Below, in pieces: positions 1-6,467 of a DNA stretch of 30,614 nt. Source of the stretch: Actinomycetota bacterium (GTDB lineage: Bacteria > Actinomycetota > Acidimicrobiia > Acidimicrobiales > Ilumatobacteraceae); contig JAPKZT010000269.1 of assembly GCA_026393655.1 (NCBI GenBank), positions 1 through 30,614 of the forward strand, given 5' to 3'. The position numbers were made by a program, and so were the translations under genes. Below the pieces are notes generated by a model that saw only the letters and a program-made list of their open reading frames with translations, ran no database searches and was not told the DNA's origin. Within the stretch, counting starts at the first letter, position 1; every line of letters starts with the position of its first letter.

Positions 1-553
1 CTTTGAGTTCACGCACCACATCGAGCACTTCGCCGACAAGCTCGGGGTCGAGCGCCGAGGTTATTTCATCAAGCAACAGCACTTCAGGGTTCATCGCCAG
101 CGCACGAACTATGGCGACTCGTTGTTGTTGACCGCCCGATAGTTGGTCTGGGTATGCGTCGATCTTTTCGTCTAAGTTGAAACGCTTAAGCAATGAATGA
201 GCCGTTGCATTCGCCTCTTGCGTTGACTTGTTAAGTACCTCAGTTAGTGCGAGCGTAATATTGCGGCGCACACTCATGTGCGGAAACAAATTAAAACTCT
301 GAAACACGATGCCAATTCTGCGCCGAATTGGATCTGGGTCGCGACCAACCTGCGAAATCTCATCTCCGTCGAGAAAAATTGCACCAGCATCAACTGGCTC
401 CAGCAAATTGACGCATCTCAATAATGTTGTCTTGCCCGAACCACTAGAGCCGATGAACGAAACGACTTCACCAGCGTTTACTTCAAGGTTGAGTCCGGCA
501 AGCACTTTTCGCTCAGCAAAACTTTTGTGCACGTTATCGAGCCGAAGTTTCAT
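1..553 (-). CDS. Polar amino-acid ABC transporter ATPase, partial at left edge
   Basis: Cytoplasmic ATPase of a GlnQ/HisP-type importer, driving uptake of a polar amino acid delivered by the lipoprotein encoded upstream. Translating the minus strand from the ATG at 553 gives 184 residues that run off the window. Visible motifs are Walker A GSSGSGKT (residues 35-42), the Q-loop in FQSFNLFPHM, the signature LSGGQQQRV, and Walker B LLLDEITSALDPE, where Ile replaces the more usual Pro after the Glu. The start overlaps the permease stop by four bases (ATGA), so the two are translationally coupled. It is the third gene of the minus-strand order binding protein, permease, ATPase. Substrate cannot be set from sequence alone. 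The family call is secure; the C-terminus is missing only because the window ends. Confidence 0.93.
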   Translation of the reverse strand, partial: MKLRLDNVHKSFAERKVLAGLNLEVNAGEVVSFIGSSGSGKTTLLRCVNLLEPVDAGAIFLDGDEISQVGRDPDPIRRRIGIVFQSFNLFPHMSVRRNITLALTEVLNKSTQEANATAHSLLKRFNLDEKIDAYPDQLSGGQQQRVAIVRALAMNPEVLLLDEITSALDPELVGEVLDVVRELK

Positions 554-1389
554 CGAACCCTCGTAGCAGAGGTGCGTTTGCGTTCACGTGCGAGTAGAAA
601 ATCAGTTGTCCGTGTGAGCGGAATCGTGATCATCAAAAAAATAATTGCCGCACCGATATATGGCGTGAAGTTGGCAAACTTTGCTTTATCGATATTCGCT
701 TGGCGCAAAATCTCAATCGGCCCGATCAAACTGACGAGGGCGACATCTTTTTGTAAACTCACCAGGTCATTCATTAGTGGCGGTACTACGCGGCGAATTG
801 CTTGTGGCAAAATTACAAAGCGCATTGTCTGCGAGTTTGATAAACCCAGGGACCTTGATGCTGCGCGCTGCGATTCATGCACACTGTCGATGCCAGCGCG
901 AAAAACCTCGGCAATATATGCACCGTAAGTTAGGACTAGGGCGACCGAACCCCATAAAAGCGGCGAATTAAATGGGCGTTCTAGACCAACACCTGGCACG
1001 CCGAAACCAATTAGATATATCCACAAAATAACCGGCACACCACGCATGATGTCGATATATCCGATAACGAAAATCCGAATCGGAAACAGCGCTGGGTTGC
1101 GCGAACTGCGGGCGATTGCCAAAACTAATGCCAAAGCAATAATTGCGGGCGTTGACCAAGCAAAAATCTTGATGTCTAAAACAAATGCGTCGAGCAATCT
1201 TGGTAATGAATCAATTAATCTCTCGCCATTAAAAAATGACTCTTTAACGCGATCCCAACGGGGGAGGCGTGGCACCAGAAATATAAGTAGCGAAACAACA
1301 ACGACAGTGCTCAGCGCAGCGATAATGCTGCTGCGCTGGCGCTGCCGTTGTTCGAACCTCTGGCGTTGAGTTTTTGTTTCCGTGTTAAT
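550..1389 (-). CDS. Polar amino-acid ABC transporter permease (HisM/GlnP type)
   Basis: Membrane permease of the same importer. The conserved inner-membrane-component segment lies in the second half, with the EAA-type loop at ESQRAASRSLGLSNSQT. The first standard start in frame is GTG at 1275, but that would leave the protein beginning VPRLPRWD and remove a convincing membrane helix (SSIIAALSTVVVVSLLIFL) preceded by an Arg/Gln-rich cytoplasmic stretch, both encoded in frame upstream at 1276-1350. Related permeases carry such an N-terminal helix. The frame stays open to 1413 without ATG, GTG or TTG; an ATT at 1389, ten bases past the binding-protein stop, is the best candidate initiator, and I use it here tentatively. 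A one-base error hiding a normal start is the alternative. The stop overlaps the ATPase start. Confidence 0.8.
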   Translation of the reverse strand: MNTETKTQRQRFEQRQRQRSSIIAALSTVVVVSLLIFLVPRLPRWDRVKESFFNGERLIDSLPRLLDAFVLDIKIFAWSTPAIIALALVLAIARSSRNPALFPIRIFVIGYIDIMRGVPVILWIYLIGFGVPGVGLERPFNSPLLWGSVALVLTYGAYIAEVFRAGIDSVHESQRAASRSLGLSNSQTMRFVILPQAIRRVVPPLMNDLVSLQKDVALVSLIGPIEILRQANIDKAKFANFTPYIGAAIIFLMITIPLTRTTDFLLARERKRTSATRVR

Positions 1390-1399
1390 TAGTTCTTGA

Positions 1400-2242
1400 T
1401 TAGTCGAGACTGATCACAGGCGCGTTTGTTTTATCGGCCAGCCAAGTCTTTTCAATTTCTGCCAATTTGCCTGAATCTTTAATCGTTGCAAGTGCAGTGT
1501 TTACACAATCAACGAGTTTGTTGTCTTTATCAAACAACAAACCAAAGTTGTCAGCAGCGACTGCATCACTCAGCGGAAACTGGCCGATAACTTTCGATCC
1601 TTCGATTTCGACAGCACTGATGTAGAACGCTGTTGGCAAGTCAACAACGATTGCATCAATTTGTTTTGCTTCGAGTGCCGCCTTGGCGCCAGCGTTGTCG
1701 TCGTAAATGAACGGTTCATTAGTTGGCTTGATGACGTTAAGAATGAAGTCAAGACTTGTCGTGCCAGATTGCGCGCCAAACTTTAGTTCTTTGAGTTCTG
1801 AAAGTTTTGTTGCACTTGCGACAGGCGAGTCAGCGAAACCTACAACTGCTTGATTTGTCGAATAGTACGGGTCGCTGAAACTTACTGTTGCTTTTCGCTC
1901 ATCGGTAATCGAATACTGCTGTAAATTGAAGTCGAAATTTTTTGCACCTGGTTGGACTGCTTCGTCAAAGCCGGTACGCACCCACACGACGTCTGCGTTT
2001 TTATAACCGAGTTCTGTTGCAACTGCATATGCAACCGCTGCTTCAAAGCCTTCACCAGATTCCGGTTTATCGCCGACAACCCATGGCTCAAATGCTGGAG
2101 TACCAGTGGCGATTGTTAATTTGCCTTCCGTGATTGTCGGGCAGGCTGCACTTGATTTGTCGTTGCTGCAACTAGCAAGCCCCAAAGCAGCAATACTGCC
2201 GAGGATTATTGCCGAGCGGGTGAAGCGTGATTTGGTGGTCAT
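1400..2242 (-). CDS. Polar amino-acid-binding lipoprotein (SBP family 3)
   Basis: Extracytoplasmic solute-binding lipoprotein that captures the substrate of this importer. It has a basic N-terminus, a hydrophobic stretch and the lipobox LASC with Cys25, then a type-3 periplasmic-binding fold: ITEGKLTIATGTPAFEPW at the start of the mature domain, GFEAAVAYAVA, FDFNLQQYSITDERKATVSFSDPYY, FGAQSGTTS, and the C-terminal TALATIKDSGKLAEIEKTWL typical of glutamine/histidine/arginine binders. I place the start at ATG 2242 because a good ribosome-binding site (AAAGGA) sits just upstream; a longer reading to 2293 would put non-signal sequence in front of the signal peptide. First gene of the minus-strand operon and divergent from the TetR gene, whose candidate operator lies between them. 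Exact ligand unknown. Confidence 0.92.
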   Translation of the reverse strand: MTTKSRFTRSAIILGSIAALGLASCSNDKSSAACPTITEGKLTIATGTPAFEPWVVGDKPESGEGFEAAVAYAVATELGYKNADVVWVRTGFDEAVQPGAKNFDFNLQQYSITDERKATVSFSDPYYSTNQAVVGFADSPVASATKLSELKELKFGAQSGTTSLDFILNVIKPTNEPFIYDDNAGAKAALEAKQIDAIVVDLPTAFYISAVEIEGSKVIGQFPLSDAVAADNFGLLFDKDNKLVDCVNTALATIKDSGKLAEIEKTWLADKTNAPVISLD

Positions 2243-2296
2243 ATAGAAGTTCCTTTCCACAGAACGTGCATTTATTGAAGGCAAAACTAGCACTAC

Positions 2297-2326
2297 TTGA
2301 CACTGAGACGGTTAGGGTCTTATTGT
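2297..2326 (+). promoter_or_regulatory. Leaderless promoter of the TetR gene
   Basis: TTGACA at 2297-2302 and TATTGT at 2321-2326 are separated by 18 bases, and the ATG at 2333 follows only six bases later. Transcription would therefore begin at or next to the start codon, with no room for a Shine-Dalgarno sequence. The TTG at 2297 that could be read as an upstream start is the -35 box itself. Confidence 0.75.
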
Positions 2327-2330
2327 CTCA
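2304..2330. promoter_or_regulatory. Candidate TetR-family operator (inverted repeat)
   Basis: TGAGAC (2304-2309) and GTCTCA (2325-2330) form a perfect 6-base inverted repeat with a 15-base spacer; a second overlapping repeat, AGAC-N7-GTCT, lies at 2306-2320. The site covers the spacer and -10 of the tetR promoter in a divergent 90-base region, where TetR autorepressors usually bind. Binding is inferred. Confidence 0.5.
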
Positions 2331-2332
2331 CT

Positions 2333-2932
2333 ATGGCTATCGCATTTGATGCAAACCAGTCGGCGTTCACCGAAGTAGAAACGCGCGTGCTAGATGCCAC
2401 AAAGTTAGCGATTGAAAAGTGGGGAGTTTCGAGGTTCACCGTTGCCGATGTTTGTGAACTCGCTGGTGTTTCGCGAGCGACTCTCTACAGAATGTTTCCA
2501 GGCGGAAAAGAAATTTTGCTCGAAGCACTGCACGTTCGTTCGCTAGATGAGTTTTTCACCACGCTGTTAGATCGCGCCGATGGTGCAAAATCGCTTGAGG
2601 ATCTTCTTGTGCGTTGCATCGTTGTAGCCACAACTGAACTTCGAAACGACGAGCATTTAGCGATGATGCTGGCCACAGAACCCGGCACGACGTTGATGCA
2701 ATTCACGATTGATGGGTTGTCACGAATTGTTCGAGTGGCATCTGCGTATCTTGCACCGTTAGTGGCAGACTTTTTGCCGAAGCGCGAGGCTGATGCATTG
2801 GTTGAAGTTTTGGCTCGTCTTGTGATCTCGTATTTCTTGACGCCTTCAGATCATTTTGATTTCACAGACAAAGCAAGCGCAGCAAAATTTTTGAACACGC
2901 ATATCAATATCCACGAGTTATCAAAAAAATAA
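2333..2932 (+). CDS. TetR/AcrR-family transcriptional regulator
   Basis: One-component repressor of 199 residues. The N-terminal DNA-binding domain is clear: LDATKLAIEKWGVSRFTVADVCELAGVSRATLYRMF, with the recognition helix in GVSRATLYRMF followed by GGKEILLEAL. The remaining roughly 140 residues are helical, as in TetR ligand and dimerisation domains, but do not reveal the ligand. I choose ATG 2333 rather than an upstream TTG at 2297 because the latter is part of the promoter. The diiron protein gene follows after 13 bases, so the two are almost certainly co-transcribed and the regulator probably responds to the substrate or product of that enzyme. The divergent amino-acid importer may also be under its control through the shared intergenic region. 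The family assignment is firm; the regulon is inference. Confidence 0.93.
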   Translation: MAIAFDANQSAFTEVETRVLDATKLAIEKWGVSRFTVADVCELAGVSRATLYRMFPGGKEILLEALHVRSLDEFFTTLLDRADGAKSLEDLLVRCIVVATTELRNDEHLAMMLATEPGTTLMQFTIDGLSRIVRVASAYLAPLVADFLPKREADALVEVLARLVISYFLTPSDHFDFTDKASAAKFLNTHINIHELSKK

Positions 2933-2945
2933 AAATAGGAGAGCC

Positions 2946-4073
2946 ATGTCAATCACAGAAAAGCAAAATCAAGACATTATCGGTCGAGATCAAATCAACA
3001 ATATTGAGGCGATCCTCAGTATTCCGGTCACACCAACAAACGAAATTGAGCACGCTGTAAAAAATAACGCTGACACAATTTTTACATGGGATTATTCGTT
3101 GACCCGACCGCCATTGCGCAAACTTTATGAGAAAGCCAAGACCAGTCAGTGGAATGGCACAACCGATTTGCCGTGGGACACAGCAGTTGATATCGAAAAG
3201 ACTGTTGCTGCCGATCAAGCAGCAATTGGTAACGGTGTAGACCCAAGTTGGTATGCCGATACAAAACTTGCAACATGGGGCGACAAAGAATGGCTTGAGT
3301 TCGGTATTCAAAGTCGCAAGTGGATGCTTTCGCAATTTCTTCACGGCGAGCAGGGTGCATTGATCTGCACAGGCAAAATTGTCGAAACTGTGCCGTGGTA
3401 CGACGCAAAGTTGTATGCCAGCACCCAAGTCGTAGACGAAGCACGACATGTTGAAGTGTTCGCGCGTTATCTAGACGAAAAACTTGAAGGCGGATACCCG
3501 ATTAATGCTCACCTTGGTTTGCTGCTTGACGACATCGTTAAAGATTCGCGTTGGGACTTGACATATCTCGGAATGCAGATCATGGTTGAGGGCCTCGCAC
3601 TCGCAGCATTCGGCTACCTGCATCAATTAACTGGCGAGCCGCTACTCAAGAAACTTCTTCGTTATGTAATGAGTGACGAGGCGCGACACGTTGCGTTCGG
3701 CGTTTTGAGCCTTAAAGAGGTTTATGACGGAATGAGTGATGCAGAAATTATGGAGCGACAAGAGTTTGCCTACGAGGCAAGTATTCGTATGCGTGACCGA
3801 TTCTTGCAACAAGAAGTTTGGCAATACATGGGTGTAGATCCGAAATCAGTGATCCCGTTGTTGATTAACGATCCAACACGCAAAATATTTCAGCAGATGT
3901 TGTTCGCCAAGATTGTGCCGAACTGCAAGAAGCTCGGTTTACTTGATCGCAACGATTTTTGGTTGCGTCATCGTTTCGAAGAGATGGGTGTTATCCAGTT
4001 CGAAGATTGGGAGAACACCGGTGATGAGTATCTCAAGTTCGAAATCGGTAAAGAGGTTGAAGCAGCGCAGTAA
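2946..4073 (+). CDS. Ferritin-like diiron (oxygenase-type) protein, substrate unknown
   Basis: A 375-residue soluble protein with a complete carboxylate-bridged diiron signature: Glu135 (HGEQGA), Glu165-x2-His168 (DEARHVEVF), Glu215 (MVEGLA) and Glu245-x2-His248 (DEARHVAFG). That E, ExxH, E, ExxH order is the four-helix ferritin/R2 fold. Its length, and the roughly 110 residues before the first helix plus about 120 after the last ligand, point to an oxygenase or desaturase-type enzyme rather than an iron store. It is not a recognisable R2, rubrerythrin or acyl-ACP desaturase; an AurF-like N-oxygenase is a possible relative, but AurF proteins carry an extra His ligand that I do not see. ATG 2946 has a strong ribosome-binding site (AGGAGAG). 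It lies 13 bases behind tetR, suggesting inducible expression. Function otherwise unknown. Confidence 0.82.
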   Translation: MSITEKQNQDIIGRDQINNIEAILSIPVTPTNEIEHAVKNNADTIFTWDYSLTRPPLRKLYEKAKTSQWNGTTDLPWDTAVDIEKTVAADQAAIGNGVDPSWYADTKLATWGDKEWLEFGIQSRKWMLSQFLHGEQGALICTGKIVETVPWYDAKLYASTQVVDEARHVEVFARYLDEKLEGGYPINAHLGLLLDDIVKDSRWDLTYLGMQIMVEGLALAAFGYLHQLTGEPLLKKLLRYVMSDEARHVAFGVLSLKEVYDGMSDAEIMERQEFAYEASIRMRDRFLQQEVWQYMGVDPKSVIPLLINDPTRKIFQQMLFAKIVPNCKKLGLLDRNDFWLRHRFEEMGVIQFEDWENTGDEYLKFEIGKEVEAAQ

Positions 4074-4114
4074 TTTGGCGCGTAAATCTATACAGCCGTG
4101 AGTTCTTGACTGGC

Positions 4115-4120
4115 TAGCAT
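4115..4120 (+). promoter_or_regulatory. Leaderless -10 box of dapA
   Basis: TAGCAT ends six bases before the ATG at 4127. No good -35 is seen at the matching distance. The arrangement matches the other leaderless genes in this window. Confidence 0.5.
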
Positions 4121-4126
4121 CTAACC

Positions 4127-5018
4127 ATGCCAAGATTCGGTCAAGTACTCACAGCAATGGTCACCCCGTTTGATAAAAACGGAGAACTAGATCTCGACGG
4201 CGTGCGTCGTCTCGCAAAGTGGCTGCAAGACAATGGCAACGACGGGCTAGTAGTTGGTGGCACAACAGGCGAAGCATCAACACTCACCGACGATGAAAAA
4301 CTCTCGTTATTTAGTGCAACTGTCGATCCCAGTTATTGCCGGGACAGTCACGAACGACACTCGTCATTCAATACACCTAACGAAACAGGCTTCAAAACTC
4401 GGTATTTCTGGAGTGCTCGCGGTTGGCCCTTATTACAACCGTCCATCGCAAGCCGGCATTTTGGCTCACATGACAGCAGTTTGTGCTGCGACAACTCTTC
4501 CGGTCGTTGTTTACGACATTCCGGTGCGTACTGGTCGAAAGATTTCAACTGCAACACTCGCCAAACTTGCAAACGAAGTAAAAAATGTTGCCGCGTTGAA
4601 AGATGCGAGCGGCAACCCGGCCGAGACCGCGATGTTAATGACCCAAGTGCCAAAAAGTTTTGAACTTCTCAGCGGCGATGATGGTTTGACTTTGCCGCTA
4701 ATGGCGATTGGTGCAGTCGGCGTTATCGGCGTCGCAACCCATTGGACAGGTGTCGATCACCAAGAAATGTTTAAAAAATGGAATGCCGGCGATATCGCAG
4801 GCGCTCGAGCAGTGAACGCTCGAATGTTAGAAAGTTTCGCGTTTGAAACTGGCGACGAAAATCCAAATCCATTGCCAAGTAAAGCGATGATGAACCATCT
4901 TGGTTTATCGGTTGGTGATGCGCGCTTGCCGATGGGGCCGCCACCAAGCGGTCTCGCCGAGAGGGCAGCAAAAGTATTTGGTAATTTGCAAGCAGCGCGT
5001 GCTGCCGCAAGTCGCTAA
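4127..5018 (+). pseudogene. dapA: 4-hydroxy-tetrahydrodipicolinate synthase, reading frame disrupted
   Basis: DapA condenses pyruvate with aspartate semialdehyde in lysine and diaminopimelate synthesis. Frame 2 from ATG 4127 encodes the N-terminal part (GQVLTAMVTPFDKNG, GGTTGEASTLTDDEKLSLFSATV) to about 4324. The rest (IPVIAGTVTNDTRHS, VGPYYNRPSQ, VYDIPVRTG, AALKDASGN with the Schiff-base Lys at 4599, LLSGDD, LPSKAMMNHLGL) continues from about 4326 in a different frame to 5018. The catalytic Tyr, Arg and Lys are present on the second side. The joined protein is also about five residues short between DDEK and IPVIAG compared with E. coli DapA as I recall it, so this resembles a small deletion of 3n+2 bases rather than a single indel. 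Since dapA is normally essential, an assembly fault or a second copy elsewhere is as likely as true gene loss. RNase J follows after 11 bases. Confidence 0.88.
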
Positions 5019-5029
5019 CGAAAAACTTA

Positions 5030-6400
5030 ATGTCAAAACCAGTTCGGATTTCGTTTCTCGGCGGACTCGGTGAAATCGGTCGCAACTGCATGGCGATTGA
5101 GCAAGATAAAAAAATCTTGTTGATTGATTGCGGATTGATGTTTCCAAAAGCCGAGCATGGCGATGACATTGATGTGATAATTCCTGACTTCACCTGGTTA
5201 CTTCAAAACAAAGAGCGAATTGTTGGATGTGTTGCAACTCATGGTCACGAAGATCACGTGGGTGCATTGCAATATTTATTGCGCGATGCTTCGTTTCCGT
5301 TATACGGTTCGGCACTGACTTTAGGTTTGGCTCGAAATCGAATTGCTGAAGCCCGACTGACTGAGAAAACTAAGTTCATCGAAGTTGACGACAACGATCG
5401 AGTCAAGATTGGTCCATTTGAAGTTGAGTTCATACCAGTAACACATTCTGTTCCGCATGCTCACGCAATCGCTTTGCATACAGCGCAAGGCGTGATTGTT
5501 CATTCGGGCGATTTCAAACTAGATCTGACACCAGTTGATGCTCGACGCACCGATCTTGCACGGCTTGGTTCGCTTTCTTCAAATGAAGGTATTCGGTTGT
5601 TGATGCTTGACTCAACAAATGCTGGTGAGCGAGGTCACGCACCGAGCGAATCAGATGTTGGCGTTGTGTTGCGACAACTATTTAACGACCATCGCAGCAA
5701 GAGGATTATCACTGCAAGTTTTGCGAGCCATATTCATAGAGTGCAACAAATTGCTAACGCGGCTATTGAGTCGGGTCGTGTTGTTGTGCCATTAGGTCGA
5801 TCAATGATCAATAACATTCGTCTCGCACGAGATCTGAAAGTTTTGACGATCCCCGAAAAAAGTTTGGTTAGTTCTGACTCGCTCGGCAAATATGAAGACG
5901 AAGAAATCTGCATCATTTCAACTGGGTCACAGGGCGAAGCGATGTCTGCCCTGACTTTATTAGCCAAGGGCGACAGCCGCTATGTAAAAGTAGGGGAGAA
6001 TGACACAGTTGTGTTCTCTAGCCACGCGATTCCGGGCAACGAACATAATGTCAACAAAGTGATAGACGCATTGTTGCGCCGCGGCGCCACTGTCGTGCAT
6101 TCGGGTATCGCCGATGTGCACGCGACGGGTCACGCACAGGCTGAAGATCTAAAAATGTATTTGAACATTACTGAACCTGAATGGTTTATCCCGATTCATG
6201 GTGAGTATCGCCACATGGTTGCTAATACCGAGTTGGCAAAAATCATGGGAGTCGCGCCAAGCAAAGTTTTGTTATGCGAAGACGGTGATGTAGTTGAAAT
6301 CACCGACAAGAATCTCGACTTTGATGGTCGTATACCAGCGGAGTTTGTCGTGCCAGTAAAACTACAACGGGGCAACAAGAGCAAAAAGGCCAAGCGTTAG
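5030..6400 (+). CDS. rnj: Ribonuclease J, lacking the C-terminal domain
   Basis: Metallo-beta-lactamase/beta-CASP ribonuclease with endo- and 5'-3' exonuclease activity in RNA maturation and decay. GGLGEIGRN near the start, the zinc motif HGHEDH at residues 71-76, THSVPHAHAIAL, VIVHSGDFKLD, the beta-CASP segment from LLMLDSTNAGERGHAPSE to ISTGSQGEA, SSHAIPGNE, HATGHAQAEDLK and PIHGEYRHM are all present. At 456 residues it ends shortly after the returning lactamase strands with a basic tail (GNKSKKAKR), whereas typical RNase J is about 550 residues with a roughly 100-residue C-terminal domain. Only 67 bases separate its stop from ftsK, so no hidden continuation exists in another frame. The start ATG 5030 lies 11 bases after dapA, consistent with co-transcription. 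Confidence 0.92.
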   Translation: MSKPVRISFLGGLGEIGRNCMAIEQDKKILLIDCGLMFPKAEHGDDIDVIIPDFTWLLQNKERIVGCVATHGHEDHVGALQYLLRDASFPLYGSALTLGLARNRIAEARLTEKTKFIEVDDNDRVKIGPFEVEFIPVTHSVPHAHAIALHTAQGVIVHSGDFKLDLTPVDARRTDLARLGSLSSNEGIRLLMLDSTNAGERGHAPSESDVGVVLRQLFNDHRSKRIITASFASHIHRVQQIANAAIESGRVVVPLGRSMINNIRLARDLKVLTIPEKSLVSSDSLGKYEDEEICIISTGSQGEAMSALTLLAKGDSRYVKVGENDTVVFSSHAIPGNEHNVNKVIDALLRRGATVVHSGIADVHATGHAQAEDLKMYLNITEPEWFIPIHGEYRHMVANTELAKIMGVAPSKVLLCEDGDVVEITDKNLDFDGRIPAEFVVPVKLQRGNKSKKAKR

Positions 6401-6432
6401 TAAGCAAGCACAAGGATCAGTCCTGTTAGTCC

Positions 6433-6461
6433 CTGACCGAGAGATGCCCGATTGGTAATAT
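6433..6461 (+). promoter_or_regulatory. Leaderless promoter of ftsK
   Basis: CTGACC at 6433-6438 and TAATAT at 6456-6461 have 17-base spacing, and the GTG start at 6468 follows six bases later. No Shine-Dalgarno sequence is present. Confidence 0.65.
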
Positions 6462-6467
6462 TGTTTC

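Noticed and set aside
2949..3449. Long minus-strand open frame opposite the diiron protein gene
   Set aside because: It is antisense to a gene with intact catalytic motifs and its Cys/Ile-rich translation shows no recognisable domain or start signals.
4127..4663. A separate 178-residue protein beginning like DapA
   Set aside because: After about residue 66 the sequence is out-of-frame translation of dapA with Cys/Arg/Ser-rich noise; it is the broken dapA, not a fusion.
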